64,000 nt of DNA from Acinetobacter variabilis (GTDB lineage: Bacteria > Pseudomonadota > Gammaproteobacteria > Pseudomonadales > Moraxellaceae): assembly GCF_000369625.1 (NCBI RefSeq), contig NZ_KB850111.1, positions 486,693 to 550,692 of the forward strand. The letters run 5' to 3'. A program made the translations under genes and the position numbers. Shown here one piece after another: positions 18,287 to 28,670 of the stretch. The notes under the pieces were generated by a model. The model worked only from the letters and a program-made list of their open reading frames with translations. It did no database searches and was not told where the DNA came from. Numbering within the stretch: the first letter of the stretch is position 1; the number at the start of each line of letters is the position of its first letter.

Positions 18287-18622
18287 TTAACGGCTAGATA
18301 GCTGCTGCTGGTCATCTTCATACACTGGTGTATGTTCGATATAACGGCGTTTAGCCAAAGCACGCTCTGCACGTCGATCTTCACGCAATAACAGTAAGGT
18401 CACTACGACTATCACGGCCGTTAAAGCTGTCAGATAGCTATATGTCATCGGGAGCTCAAACAAGGCTTGAGTACCTACTCGAATCACTTCGATCAGGCCC
18501 CAGGCCAGCATTCCCGCAGCCATAAAACTTAACCAGCGACGATAAGGCGAGAAGAAAACAGCAAGCACAGCCGCGGCGACTAAACTAAAGCCTACGAGAG
18601 TTGCTAGATTCGCTGTTACCAT
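18287..18622 (-). CDS. Small hypothetical membrane protein
   Basis: A 111-aa protein with three hydrophobic segments (LATLVGFSLVAAAVLAVFF, LSFMAAGMLAWGLIEVI and YLTALTAVIVVVTLLLL) and a charged Arg-rich C-terminal tail of about 30 residues. The ATG at 18622 has an unusually strong GGAGGGG site, which decides the start over a TTG six codons upstream. I do not recognise the family. It is flanked by terminators and is monocistronic. Confidence 0.65.
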   Translation of the reverse strand: MVTANLATLVGFSLVAAAVLAVFFSPYRRWLSFMAAGMLAWGLIEVIRVGTQALFELPMTYSYLTALTAVIVVVTLLLLREDRRAERALAKRRYIEHTPVYEDDQQQLSSR

Positions 18623-18988
18623 ATAAACCCCTCCATCCAAAAGGATAGTGTGTATGCTTGATATTGCAACTGTACTACCTATTGAATTTCGTTAAATCAA
18701 TAAAATGAAATGTGTTGATTTGTATCTCTATGCATGCATTATGCTGAGTTTTTTGCATAAAAAAAGTCCTATTTTCTCCCCTTACGACATACTCTGTCGC
18801 GATATTATTTTGTCATTACATTTTTTATTTTCACAGTATTTGTGGATCAATTGCTGCGTCGATGTTGGCGTGTCATTACAAAATCATATGCCCTTTCATT
18901 GACTTAAAAAAATATTTTCCGTTTAAGATGATCGGGGTATTTATAGACAAGCTGCGCCGTCCCTCGATAAAAGTTAAGCTAAAAATAT
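18623..18988. other. Intergenic region with no supported gene
   Basis: AT-rich spacer between the small membrane-protein gene and serB. A 65-codon reading frame at 18705-18902 has no ribosome site and an unconvincing composition. A TTGACT at 18900 with a TTTAAG/TAAGAT box about 17-19 bp later could be a plus-strand promoter, followed by a weak ATCG...CGAT stem, but no T-run ends it on that strand. I see nothing firm. Confidence 0.4.
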
Positions 18989-19015
18989 AAAAAAACGCGA
19001 CCCTAAGGCCGCGTT
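18989..19015 (-). terminator. Rho-independent terminator after serB
   Basis: On the minus strand AACGCG pairs with CGCGTT around a 10-nt loop, followed by a run of seven T. Confidence 0.8.
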
Positions 19016-19038
19016 GGATTTTACCGCAAAGCTATGTA

Positions 19039-20259
19039 TTACGCGCGGCTCAGATCTTTATCATGTACACCGAGCAGGTAGAGCACGCCATCCAGCCCCA
19101 CACTGGAAATGGCCTGATTGGCATTCTGACGAACCAAAGGTTTGGCACGGAAAGCCACCCCTAGACCCGCAATTGAAAGCATTGGCAGGTCATTGGCACC
19201 ATCACCCACAGCGATGGTCTGCTCCAGAGAAATTCCCATATTGTCGGCAATTTCACGGAGCAATAAAGCCTTGCGTGCGCCATCCACAATATGACCTTTA
19301 ACTTCGCCTGTCACCACGCCATTCTGCACATCCAGAATGTTGGCATGAACTTCATCAATTCCTAGTTTGGCTTGCAGATATTCTGCAAAATACTGGAATC
19401 CGCCAGACAGAATCGCAGTACGGTAGCCCAGTGCTTTCAGGGTTGAAATCAGACGTTCTGCACCTTCAGTCACGGTCAGACGTTCTGCAATTTTTGGCAA
19501 TACCGATGCATCCATGCCTTTTAATAAAGCAACACGAGCACGGAAACTTTGCTGGAAGTCCAGCTCGCCCTGCATCGCGCGTTCAGTAATTTCAGAGACT
19601 TGAATACCCACACCTGCTTCGATCGCCAGCTCATCAATCACTTCCTGCTCGATCAGGGTCGAGTCCATGTCAAAGCAGACCAGACGGCGATTACGGCGGT
19701 AAGCATTATCTTCTTGTACTGCCACATCGACATTCAGGTTGTTCGACAGGCTTAAGCAGGCTGCACGCATGGCTGCTGCATCCAGCATCTGGCCTTTCAG
19801 ACCAAACTGTACACAGGCACGTTTAGGGCCAGTATTGGAACCATCCAGCTCAGGACGGCCAGAAAGACGGGTCACGGTTTCAATATTGAAGCCCTGACTC
19901 GACACAATCTGGGTCACGGCTTGCAGATGAGAGGCATTTAATTCCGGGGCCAATGCCGTTACGATATAACGCGTGCGGCCACCTTCTCTTACCCACTGTT
20001 CATATTCAGCAGCAGAGATTGGTTTAAAGCGCACTGTTAACCCGATATCATGTGCTAGAATCAGGATTTCCTTCATGGCTAATGCTGTTGCAGTTTGGTC
20101 ATCAGACGATACAACAATACCTAAGGTCAGTTGATTATGAATGACCGCTTGCCCCACATCTAGAATCTGTAAGGAATGAGCGGACAAAACCTGCATTAAT
20201 CGTGTAAATTGATTAGGCTGGTCGGGTCCTAAGAATGATATAAGAATGATTTCTCGCAT
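19039..20259 (-). CDS. serB: Phosphoserine phosphatase
   Basis: Last step of serine synthesis: phosphoserine to serine and phosphate. The 406-aa product has an N-terminal ACT-like half (about residues 1-170) and a C-terminal HAD phosphatase domain with the nucleophile motif CFDMDSTLIE near residue 195, the SGGF motif (AILSGGFQYFAEYL), a conserved Lys region, and VGDGANDLPML with the Mg ligands. Start is the ATG at 20259. It diverges from the gene at 20319 with a 59-bp shared upstream region. Confidence 0.93.
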   Translation of the reverse strand: MREIILISFLGPDQPNQFTRLMQVLSAHSLQILDVGQAVIHNQLTLGIVVSSDDQTATALAMKEILILAHDIGLTVRFKPISAAEYEQWVREGGRTRYIVTALAPELNASHLQAVTQIVSSQGFNIETVTRLSGRPELDGSNTGPKRACVQFGLKGQMLDAAAMRAACLSLSNNLNVDVAVQEDNAYRRNRRLVCFDMDSTLIEQEVIDELAIEAGVGIQVSEITERAMQGELDFQQSFRARVALLKGMDASVLPKIAERLTVTEGAERLISTLKALGYRTAILSGGFQYFAEYLQAKLGIDEVHANILDVQNGVVTGEVKGHIVDGARKALLLREIADNMGISLEQTIAVGDGANDLPMLSIAGLGVAFRAKPLVRQNANQAISSVGLDGVLYLLGVHDKDLSRA

Positions 20260-20318
20260 GAATTGACTCGGGTCTGAGCTACAACTATTGTTAGAATCAT
20301 AATCGAAATTGAACAGAA

Positions 20319-21590
20319 TTGCCTTGGAAGTTTACGTTGAATGCGCCTAGACAAGGGCTATTTGCTAGCCTACTGATTGTAAGTTTTGCTCTGCATACCT
20401 TTTTACTGGTATTGGCAACGACTCACCAACTGAATGATAACCGTGCCAACCAGGGACAGCTCATGACGAGCCAACTGGTCACAGACAGCCTGGCGGAGCT
20501 TGAACCGGCGAACCGCGTTTCTCTGGCACTTCTGGCCAACCGTTATGCGACTAACCCAAGCGTTGCTTCAATTCGCATCCTGGATACGAAGGGTCAGGTT
20601 TTAGCCACTGGTGGGCTGACCAAGACCCGTGATGGGGAAGTTTTTGTCCGTGATGCCCTACAAAACGAGAAAAAAGTCGGTGTGATTGAAATCACCCTGA
20701 TTGAGCCAAGTATTGGTGAAATTCTGCGGACTCAATGGCTTGCCATTCTGTTCTCTTTTATTATTCATGGTCTGCTTTGGGTCGGTTATCGTGCGGTAGC
20801 GCGTCCAAGCCGTACCGAGTATCTGGCACGTATCAATAATGAATCGCGACTGAAATTCGAGATTCAGACTTTGACTCAGGCATTGGAACAGGAAAAGCAT
20901 AATGCCGCCCTCGCCATTGCCCAGGCACAGCAAGCTCTGAAAAACAAACCGAAAGAAAAAGACAGCAAACCGGTGGTACTGGATACCGATAGCCTGAGCT
21001 TGAACATTCAGTTCTATGATCCAAAACAGTTGCTGGATAGTGTGAATAAAACGGTATCGGTTCCTTATTTCAATTTGTGCCAGATTTTCCTGAACAAAGC
21101 CACTGAACTGTGCATCCAGCACTACAAACTGAACAGCACGGATATTTGTACCGTGCACAAGTTTGATGAAAAAGGTGCCAGTATCAGTATTGCGGCAGAC
21201 AAGCCAGATGCCCTCGTCTGTCTGACCATGATCAGTTCAGTATTCCAGTTACTTTCGGAAGTCCTGTATAAGCGTTATCGTGAAGAAAAACGTTTTGTCC
21301 TGCAGACACGTAGTGCGATTTCTTCAGCTGTTGAAGAAATGCAGCTTAATTCAGTTCAAGCCGCAGAACGTCTGGTTCAGCAACTGGTCGCTAAGGAAAG
21401 TGCACTGCATGTTCCTAATGCCCTGTTGAAACAAATCGCGGACCACTTTGAGCTGGTCAGCATGCCCAATCCGACCAATGTCCTGACCCGTCATGCTTTT
21501 GTGGTGAATGGGATGGATGCTGAAAGCGCCGAGCTGGCACAGACTTTTAGAACCGAAATTCTAAAATCCAAACAATCCAAAGCCTCATAA
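20319..21590 (+). CDS. Membrane protein with coiled coil, function unknown
   Basis: A 423-aa protein with an N-terminal membrane segment (LFASLLIVSFALHTFLLVLA), an extracytoplasmic part of about 100 residues, a second membrane segment near residue 140 (WLAILFSFIIHGLLWVGY), then a charged cytoplasmic coiled coil and a C-terminal domain. The topology resembles a sensor or AhpA-type protein, but I recognise no known catalytic domain. The only available start in frame is TTG at 20319 (a stop precedes it), or another TTG at 20337; the site upstream is weak. It shares an upstream region with divergent serB. Confidence 0.65.
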   Translation: MPWKFTLNAPRQGLFASLLIVSFALHTFLLVLATTHQLNDNRANQGQLMTSQLVTDSLAELEPANRVSLALLANRYATNPSVASIRILDTKGQVLATGGLTKTRDGEVFVRDALQNEKKVGVIEITLIEPSIGEILRTQWLAILFSFIIHGLLWVGYRAVARPSRTEYLARINNESRLKFEIQTLTQALEQEKHNAALAIAQAQQALKNKPKEKDSKPVVLDTDSLSLNIQFYDPKQLLDSVNKTVSVPYFNLCQIFLNKATELCIQHYKLNSTDICTVHKFDEKGASISIAADKPDALVCLTMISSVFQLLSEVLYKRYREEKRFVLQTRSAISSAVEEMQLNSVQAAERLVQQLVAKESALHVPNALLKQIADHFELVSMPNPTNVLTRHAFVVNGMDAESAELAQTFRTEILKSKQSKAS

Positions 21591-21611
21591 ATGTCCCTGA
21601 ATGTTGCAATT

Positions 21612-21642
21612 AAAAAAAGCCGGATCCAATATCCGGCTTTTT
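21612..21642. terminator. Bidirectional rho-independent terminator
   Basis: AAAGCCGGAT / ATCCGGCTTT stem around CCAAT with A-run and T-run flanks. It separates the convergent membrane-protein gene and ppk1. Confidence 0.9.
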
Positions 21643-21685
21643 GATGGGTACAAAACAAATACGCCAGCGTGTCTTGGACTACCCT

Positions 21686-23749
21686 TTAAATTTTTAACTG
21701 TTTTTGTTCCAGCAGATATTGCTGGGCATTATAAGGCTGGGCCGGATCCTGACAGGGGACTTTATGCCACTGACCCTCGGCATCTAACTCCCATGCATTT
21801 TGACAATCTTTTAAATAGCTGATCAGGCCATCTTTATAAATCCGTTTTTTCAGCTCTGGATCCAGCACCGGGAAACAGGTTTCGACCCTGGAAAACAGGT
21901 TGCGCCCCATCCAGTCGGCACTGGCACAATACAGTTTCTTGGCGCCGCCATGTTCAAAATAATAAACCCGGGTATGTTCCAGGAAACGTCCAACGATTGA
22001 ACGGACCTGGATATTTTCTGACATGCCGGTGACTTGTGGAATCAGGCAGCAGATTGAACGCACAATGAGGTCAATTTTCACCCCGGCCTGTGACGCCTGA
22101 TAGAGGGCAGCAATCAATTGCGGTTCAGTCAATGCATTCACTTTGATGATGATATGCGCGGCTTTTCCAGCTAGGGCAAATGCCTTTTCCTGCTCAATCA
22201 GTTTCAGCAGTTCGCTATGCAGGGTAAACGGTGCATGCAGCAAGGCCTTCAGTTTGGCCATTTTGCCCATGCCGGTCAGTTCCTGGAACATGCGGTGCAC
22301 ATCTTCACAGATATCCGGCTGTGTGGTCATCAGGCCGTAATCGGTATACATACGGGCATTCCCGGCATGATAGTTTCCGGTACCTAGATGCGCATAACGC
22401 AGTAGTTCCTGATTTTCACGCCGGACGATCAGAATCATTTTGGCATGGGTCTTATAACCGACGATGCCATAGACCACCACTGCCCCGGCTTCTTGCAGGA
22501 TATTGGCCACCATAATATTGGATTCTTCATCGAAACGCGCCCGCAATTCAATCACGGCCGTGACTTCCTTGCCATTCCGTGCGGCTTCTGCCAGCACCTG
22601 AACAATTTCCGAATCCGGACCACTGCGATATAGCGTCTGCTTGATCGCCAGCACCGCCGGGTCCTTGGCCGCTTCGCGCAGTAAAGTAATCACCGGCTGG
22701 AATGAATCAAAAGGATGATGCAGCAGCACATCCTGTGCCTTTAAAATTTCAAAAATACTTTTCTGTTTACGGAAAATTTTCGGAATGACCGGACTAAAAT
22801 GCGGATACTTTAATTCCGGACGCTCAAAGCTGGTACTCAGGCGGGACAAATTGATCGGTCCATCAATCCGGTACAGCTCCTGTTCCGTCAGATCAAATTC
22901 ATCCAGCAAATAGTCGATGATGTTCTGTGGAGAGTCATTTTCAATTTCCAGACGTACTGCACGACCAAAGCGGCGCGAACACAGTTCATCTTTTAAAGCC
23001 ACCGCCAGATCATCGACATCTTCCGACAATACCAGATCGGCATTGCGGGTAACCCGAAAGGCATAACATCCGGTCGCTTTCATGCCGGGAAACAAATCAC
23101 TGATATGCTGCTGGATGATCGCAGTCAGAAAGATCTGGGTGGTATTGTTTCCGGTGACATCTTCCGGAATTTTAATCAGGCAGGGTAAGGAACGTGGTGC
23201 CGGCACAATTGCCATCTCGATTTCACGGCCAAAGGCATCTTTACCTTCCAAGCTGATAATAAAGTTCAGACTTTTATTCACCAAACGTGGAAAAGGATGT
23301 GAAGGATCCAGACTGATCGGGGTCAGTACCGGTTGCACTTCTTTGGCAAAAAAGGCTGCAATCCAGGCCTTATGTTTTTCCAGAAGATCCTGGTATTGAA
23401 GAAACTGAATCCCCTGCGCCTGGAGTTCAGGCAAAATTGCATGATTCAGAACCTCATACTGTTTGTTCACTGTGGCATGAATGGACTGGGACAGTTCTTG
23501 TAGAATCAGCTCGGTGGGTACAGCATCAGGCGTCCGGGTAGTCGCATTCAGATCTTGCTGTTTCATCAGCCCGGCAATCCTGATTTCAAAAAACTCATCC
23601 AGGTTACGGGAAAAAATAATCAGGAAGTTTAAGCGCTCTAAAATCGGTAAATTCGGATCGAGTGCTTGTGCCAAGACACGACGCTGAAATTCAAATAAGG
23701 AAAGTTCCCGATTAAAATAGGTCGCTGACGAATGCTGAAATTGTTCCAT
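21686..23749 (-). CDS. ppk1: Polyphosphate kinase 1
   Basis: Reversible synthesis of polyphosphate from ATP, by a membrane-associated enzyme that autophosphorylates on His. The 687-aa protein opens with [19 protein letters not shown], has the [22 protein letters not shown] region, YKTHAKM with the phosphorylated His, and [14 protein letters not shown] with the second catalytic His in the C-terminal PLD-like domain. Start is the ATG at 23749. No ppx gene lies next to it. Confidence 0.94.
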   Translation of the reverse strand: MEQFQHSSATYFNRELSLFEFQRRVLAQALDPNLPILERLNFLIIFSRNLDEFFEIRIAGLMKQQDLNATTRTPDAVPTELILQELSQSIHATVNKQYEVLNHAILPELQAQGIQFLQYQDLLEKHKAWIAAFFAKEVQPVLTPISLDPSHPFPRLVNKSLNFIISLEGKDAFGREIEMAIVPAPRSLPCLIKIPEDVTGNNTTQIFLTAIIQQHISDLFPGMKATGCYAFRVTRNADLVLSEDVDDLAVALKDELCSRRFGRAVRLEIENDSPQNIIDYLLDEFDLTEQELYRIDGPINLSRLSTSFERPELKYPHFSPVIPKIFRKQKSIFEILKAQDVLLHHPFDSFQPVITLLREAAKDPAVLAIKQTLYRSGPDSEIVQVLAEAARNGKEVTAVIELRARFDEESNIMVANILQEAGAVVVYGIVGYKTHAKMILIVRRENQELLRYAHLGTGNYHAGNARMYTDYGLMTTQPDICEDVHRMFQELTGMGKMAKLKALLHAPFTLHSELLKLIEQEKAFALAGKAAHIIIKVNALTEPQLIAALYQASQAGVKIDLIVRSICCLIPQVTGMSENIQVRSIVGRFLEHTRVYYFEHGGAKKLYCASADWMGRNLFSRVETCFPVLDPELKKRIYKDGLISYLKDCQNAWELDAEGQWHKVPCQDPAQPYNAQQYLLEQKQLKI

Positions 23750-23926
23750 GCCCTCTCAATGCTGCTGATTACAGTCTGTTGTTTCACATCATTGAGGGGC
23801 GATCTTAGGCAGACTTCATGACACTTATGTTACAAAGCTCGATAAATCCATATAAATTAATATTTTAATTTTTCACCGTATAAAAAATCATGCTATGGCT
23901 CGTTGGGCGCCGTCATCAAATTGCAA

Positions 23927-24874
23927 TTAAGTGTCCGTTTTTTCAGTTTGTCTGCCAGCCCAATAAGTGGCTAAAACAGGTCCTGAAATATTATGCCACA
24001 GGCTGAAAATGGCACTTGGAACCGCAGTAATGGGAGATGCAGCAAAATGGGTCGCCGCCAAGGCCACACCCAGACCAGAATTCTGCATCCCCACTTCAAT
24101 GGATACTGCACGACAGTCAATTTCTGCCAAGTGAAATATGCGACTGGCCCAATAACCCAGTAAATAGCCCATCCCATTGTGTAAAGCCACAAGCCCTAAA
24201 ATCATTAAACCAGATTCCAGAATCTGGGTTTTGCTGCCGGCAATAATTGCCGCCACAATTGCGACAATGGCAATCACTGAAATTACTGGCATTACCTGGA
24301 TATAGCCTTCTACCTTGGTTTTTAGAAGGGCGCGGATAATCAAACCTAAAATGATTGGAAACAGCACCACTTGCAGAATCGAAATCAGCATGGACAAGGC
24401 ATTAATTTCAATCCATTGGCTGGCCAGCAGATAAAAAATTGCCGGAGTCAAAAGCGGTGCCAATAAAGTTGATACCGAAGTACACGCCACAGAAAGGGCT
24501 GTATTGCCCTTGGCCATATAGGTAATCACATTGGATGCGGTGCCGCCTGGACAGCAGCCCACCAGAATTACACCAATCGCAATTTCAGCCGGAAGCTGGA
24601 ATAGCTGACAGAGCAAAAAGGCTAACCCTGGCATCACCATAAACTGAGCCACGACCCCAATCGCGACGGCCTTAGGACTTTGCAAGATACTTTTAAAATC
24701 GCCTAGCGTCATGGTCATGCCCATACCAAACATGATCAGACCCAACATCCAGGGAATGTATGCACGTAACCAGACGAAAAGATCCGGCAGCATCAGAGCA
24801 ATGGCTGAAAATAGAATGACCCACAGAGCAAAGGTCTTTTGGACAAACTGGCTAAATTGAAGAAGTGCTGACAT
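23927..24874 (-). CDS. Bile acid:sodium symporter (BASS) family transporter
   Basis: A 315-aa inner-membrane transporter with about nine or ten hydrophobic segments. Family segments are MFGMGMTMTLGDFK, GCCPGGTASNVITYMAKGNTAL in part, and EVGMQNSGLGVALA, which form the sodium-site cross-over in BASS structures. Bacterial members move bile acids, pantoate or other organic anions; the substrate here is unknown. I start it at the ATG at 24874, as the upstream in-frame codon is a TTG. It is downstream of pncA but separated by a terminator-like hairpin. Confidence 0.85.
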   Translation of the reverse strand: MSALLQFSQFVQKTFALWVILFSAIALMLPDLFVWLRAYIPWMLGLIMFGMGMTMTLGDFKSILQSPKAVAIGVVAQFMVMPGLAFLLCQLFQLPAEIAIGVILVGCCPGGTASNVITYMAKGNTALSVACTSVSTLLAPLLTPAIFYLLASQWIEINALSMLISILQVVLFPIILGLIIRALLKTKVEGYIQVMPVISVIAIVAIVAAIIAGSKTQILESGLMILGLVALHNGMGYLLGYWASRIFHLAEIDCRAVSIEVGMQNSGLGVALAATHFAASPITAVPSAIFSLWHNISGPVLATYWAGRQTEKTDT

Positions 24875-24906
24875 GGGGAAATCCAAGTGTCATGAAAAAG
24901 AAATCA

Positions 24907-24924
24907 AGGCATCTGTGGATGCCT
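24907..24924 (-). terminator. Probable terminator between pncA and the BASS gene
   Basis: AGGCATC / GATGCCT stem with a TGTG loop. On the minus strand a T-rich stretch follows after a TGA. It lies downstream of pncA. Confidence 0.55.
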
Positions 24925-24981
24925 CAAAGTAAACCAACCATTGCATAATGGCAAATGGTCCTAATCACCTTAAGTCAGCGC

Positions 24982-25611
24982 TTAGACTGCATTAATAATA
25001 TCTTTCAGATAAATCCGTTTTACGCCCTGTGCCAGCATGTCCTGCCAGGCATGTTGTAGCGAACCATTCAGGTCTATGCCTTTGGTAGCATCCGCAATGA
25101 CATAGGCCTTAAAGCCGAGTTTACAGGCATCCATCGCGGTCCAGGCCACACAAAAATCGGTCGCGATACCCACGATAAACACGGTATCGATGCCACGCTC
25201 ACGTAAATAGCCGGCCAGACCGGTACTGGTTTTTTGATCAGCTTCCATAAAGGCAGAGTAACTGTCGATATTTTGATGAAAGCCTTTACGGATAATCAGT
25301 TGGGCTTGCGGAAGGTTCAACTCCGGATGAAATTCAGCATCCTCAGTCCCTTGTACACAATGACTCGGCCAGAGGACTTGAGAACCATAATCCAGCTGAA
25401 TCGTGTCGTAGGCTGCTTGGGCAGGATGATTGTCTGCAAAGGAAATATGCTCTGCCGGATGCCAATCCTGAGTCAGCACAATATTGTGAAAGTACTGCCC
25501 CAATCGGTTGATATTCGGAATAATCTGATCGGCATTGGTAACAGCCAGATTTCCACCCGGGGTAAATCCTTTTTGTACATCCACCACAATCAGCGCCGCA
25601 TTCTGCATCAT
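24982..25611 (-). CDS. pncA: Nicotinamidase
   Basis: Hydrolyses nicotinamide to nicotinate in NAD salvage. The 209-aa product has VVDVQKGFTPGGNL with the catalytic Asp, the metal site in LTQDWHPAEHISF, VRKG-type Lys in IIRKGFHQNID, and the catalytic Cys in ATDFCVAWTAMDA. Three clustered ATGs occur; AAGGG at 25618-25622 best serves the one at 25611 (or 25608), not the ATG at 25617, which it abuts. Feeds pncB, located 11 kb away. Confidence 0.92.
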   Translation of the reverse strand: MMQNAALIVVDVQKGFTPGGNLAVTNADQIIPNINRLGQYFHNIVLTQDWHPAEHISFADNHPAQAAYDTIQLDYGSQVLWPSHCVQGTEDAEFHPELNLPQAQLIIRKGFHQNIDSYSAFMEADQKTSTGLAGYLRERGIDTVFIVGIATDFCVAWTAMDACKLGFKAYVIADATKGIDLNGSLQHAWQDMLAQGVKRIYLKDIINAV

Positions 25612-25796
25612 TTTCATCCCTTGAAATCTGAGTTTGCATCCAAGCATAGCTTAAAACTAAAGAAAATTTTTAGCCCTTTAGGTAAAAATAGAATGACTCT
25701 GCATTCTGATAAAACGTATGATGAGTTAACTGTAAAAGCTATTGCTCTGCAAAACATAGAAAGAATTTGTCTTTAGCTGAACTGATACTAGAAAAT

Positions 25797-25824
25797 AAAA
25801 AGCCTGCATCAGTGCAGGCTTTTT
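25797..25824. terminator. Rho-independent terminator
   Basis: AGCCTGCA / TGCAGGCT stem with a TCAG loop, flanked by A-run and T-run. Lies downstream of the decayed MFS gene on the minus strand. Confidence 0.85.
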
Positions 25825-25844
25825 GGATATTCATCTTTTTATTT

Positions 25845-27029
25845 TTAAACTTTGGTACGGCTGACCAGGAACAGCATACATACCGCAGAGATTACGATAC
25901 ATGGAATCGCTGCCGAGATCACCCCCTGCTGCACCGAAGCCTGCTGTCAATAGCTGACCCGCAATTGCAGGGCCAAGCATGGCACCGATATGACCAACTG
26001 CAGAAGCAACACCTACCCCTGTACCACGTACTTCAGTCGGGTAAACGATACTACCGAAGGCATAGAGTACGCCCTGACAACCAATCACGAAGGCACCTGC
26101 CAATGCTGCGGCCATGTACATCTGTTCAAGTGAGCTTGCACCGTTCAACGCTAATAAACCCGCCAGGATACCGCCATACATCAACAGAATGACATACGCT
26201 TTTTTCAGACGATCCGTCAGCATACCCAGAATCACGGTACCAATCGTTGCAGTCACCATGAAATAGAACTGTGCAGTTGAACCATCTTTACGGGTGAAGC
26301 CCAGCTCCATAAAGAGTGAAGGCAACCAGCTCAACATGATGTACATCACCATCAGGGTGAAGAAGTAGCTCACCCAGATACACAGCGTACGAAGTAGGTT
26401 GTCAGAGTTAAACAAATCCTTGAATGAACCCTGAGGAGATGCTGCACGTTCTGCGGCTGTCTTGTTTTGTGCCTTTATGTATTCTTTAGATTCAGGCAGA
26501 CACACCATCATCAGAGGAATCACAATGATGGGCAATAAACCACCCAAGTAAAAAACATTTTTCCAGTTTGCACCGAATTCAGTTGCTGCGATTAAAGACA
26601 AGATTGCAGCACCCACTGGCATACCACAGTACATCAGGCCCACGGCACGTCCACGGTTTTGTGGAGCCACGACTTCAGAAGCCAGCGTGATTAAGATTGG
26701 CATTGCACCGCCAAGACCCGCACCCGCCAGAAAACGAACTGCCAGCAAACTGTGGAAACTGTTCACCCACACGGTACATAAGGTAAATAGTGCAAAAATT
26801 GCGGTTGACCAATACGGCCCGCAAATCGACCACCGACCAGTGCACCAGGCAATAAGCCCAGAATCCCTGTACTAAAAAACACACCCAATTGTGAGCTATC
26901 AAGACCAAAGTGCTCACGAATACCAGCAGCGGCAATCCCGGCAGCCTGAATATCTAGGCCTTCAATCACAGCGATCAGAAAGCAGATCCCTACCGTGATG
27001 ATCGCGTGCTTATTGTCTGATTTTTCCAT
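25845..27029 (-). pseudogene. MhpT-like aromatic-acid MFS transporter, frameshifted
   Basis: Remnant of a 12-TM major facilitator of the AAHS type, closest in my recollection to the E. coli MhpT transporter of 3-(3-hydroxyphenyl)propionate. The N-terminus from the ATG at 27029 reads cleanly through LIAVIEGLDIQAAGIAAAGI and GLLPGALVGGRFAGRIG, then frame is lost near 26805; compared with MhpT about seven residues after the RxGR motif are missing, which implies a deletion of roughly 19 or 22 nt. The middle (residues LLAVRFLAGAGLGGAMP onward) is intact in another frame. Near 25922-25926 a C5 run shifts frame again; the third frame restores a normal last helix (VISAAIPCIVISAVCMLFLV) and a stop at 25845. 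A homopolymer error could explain the second lesion but not the first. Confidence 0.8.
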
Positions 27030-27758
27030 TGGAATATCCCTGTTCAATCAGCGTTCAAAAGAGAGGCCATCATCTATGAGCCGCTAAAGAGAATTAACTA
27101 CCAATAAGTTGAACAATTGGCTCGGATATACTGAAAAATCCAGAAAATTAATGACTTTAAGATGCTGTTCGATAAAGTCAAAAAAGCAATTAATGAGGAG
27201 TATTAAAATCCCAGTATTTTTGGATTTAGACTTATACATCAAACCCGGAAATTCAACAGTGAGAAAAATTCGGTGCCGATCACCAATACGAAAAAAAAGA
27301 TTAGTTCAGGCATTTTTGCTTTTTATTCATCATAAATGAGATTTATTATTCGATATATTTTAGCTCTTAATTTATCGAATATAAATATTAATACTCCCCT
27401 AAAACGCCCTAAAAGAATGTTTTCTAAATCTATCTAATTCACTTAAGTGACTTATTCTATGTATTTTTTACTGAAAAAATGAATTCATTAGCTTTCATAC
27501 TGCTGGAGGATAAAGGATGATTTGGACAGCAAAAAATCATAACGATTAAAACTTGATTGTTGCCTGGAGGCTTTGTATAAAGAATTCAGTGGCTTTTACT
27601 AAAGCATATTGTTCTTATGCGTTTGATCAGTCATAATTTGCATAAGCAATATTCAATTCAGTGCAAATCTATTGAATTTGCTACAAATCAAAATACAAAC
27701 CCATCCCAAATATGTTTTCTCATTCTCTTCGGATGGACAAATAGGATAGTTTTTTAAA
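27030..27758. other. AT-rich intergenic region with two inverted repeats
   Basis: A 729-bp gap between the decayed MFS gene and dapA. I find no convincing gene; a 76-codon frame at 27109-27339 has no ribosome site and a random composition. Two dyads stand out: TATTCGATA (27347-27355) with TATCGAATA (27373-27381), operator-like, and ATATTG TT CTTATGC (27606-27620) with GCATAAGCAATAT (27640-27652), a bulged stem with a 19-nt loop about 110 nt before dapA. The dapA promoter should lie in the last 150 bp. Confidence 0.5.
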
Positions 27759-28658
27759 ATGACTCAGCAAGCACAGACCATTCAGGGTTCCATTGTCGCA
27801 ATCGTCACCCCCATGTTTGAAGATGGCAGCGTAGATTGGAAGGGTCTCGAGAAGCTGGTTGAGTGGCATATTGCAGAAGGCACTAACAGTATCGTCGCGG
27901 TTGGTACTACTGGTGAAGCATCAACGCTCAGCATGAGCGAACACACTCAAGTGATCAAAGAAATCATTCGTGTTGCCAACAAACGTATTCCTATCATTGC
28001 CGGTACAGGCGCAAACTCGACTCGTGAAGCAATCGAGCTGACTCAGGAAGCCAAAGAACTTGGCGCTGATGCTGCCCTGCTGGTTACTCCTTACTACAAC
28101 AAACCGACTCAGGAAGGTCTATACCAGCATTATAAAGCGATTGCTGAAGCGGTTGACCTACCTCAAATTCTTTATAATGTTCCAGGTCGTACTGGCGTGG
28201 ATATGGCCAACGAAACCGTGATCCGTCTGGCAGATATCCCACAGATCGTGGGCATTAAAGATGCAACAGGTGATGTAGCCCGTGGTGCTGCCCTGATTGA
28301 AGGTCTGACAGGCAAAAACATGACTGTTTACTCAGGTGATGATGCAACTGCCTATGAGTTAATGGGTCATGGTGCCAAAGGCAATATTTCTGTGACTGCC
28401 AACGTTGCACCAAAAGTCATGAGTGAAGTATGTGCTGCTGCCATTGCAGGAGATGCGGCAGGTGCTGAAGAGATGAATGCTCAGGTTGCAAATTTACACA
28501 ATATTCTATTTTGCGAATCAAACCCAATTCCTGTGAAATGGGCTCTCCATGATATGGGCTTAATTGGTACAGGTATTCGCCTTCCATTAACACCACTTGC
28601 AGAACAATATCGCGCTCCGCTTCATGAGGCACTTGTAGAAGCGAGCGTCATTAAATAA
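27759..28658 (+). CDS. dapA: 4-hydroxy-tetrahydrodipicolinate synthase
   Basis: Condenses pyruvate with aspartate semialdehyde, the first step committed to lysine and diaminopimelate. The 299-aa TIM barrel has GTTGEASTLS near residue 45, YYNKPTQEGLYQHYKAI, the catalytic Tyr in YNVPGRTGVDM and the Schiff-base Lys in GIKDATGD. The ATG at 27759 follows AGGAT. It leads a dapA-bamC-purC run, the same order as in E. coli. Confidence 0.95.
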   Translation: MTQQAQTIQGSIVAIVTPMFEDGSVDWKGLEKLVEWHIAEGTNSIVAVGTTGEASTLSMSEHTQVIKEIIRVANKRIPIIAGTGANSTREAIELTQEAKELGADAALLVTPYYNKPTQEGLYQHYKAIAEAVDLPQILYNVPGRTGVDMANETVIRLADIPQIVGIKDATGDVARGAALIEGLTGKNMTVYSGDDATAYELMGHGAKGNISVTANVAPKVMSEVCAAAIAGDAAGAEEMNAQVANLHNILFCESNPIPVKWALHDMGLIGTGIRLPLTPLAEQYRAPLHEALVEASVIK

Positions 28659-28670
28659 AGAGCAACGATT

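Noticed and set aside
18705..18902. A 65-codon frame before serB
   Set aside because: No ribosome site, odd Cys/Phe/Leu-rich composition, and AT-rich spacer around it.
27109..27339. A 76-codon frame in the gap before dapA
   Set aside because: No ribosome site and composition of translated AT-rich DNA.
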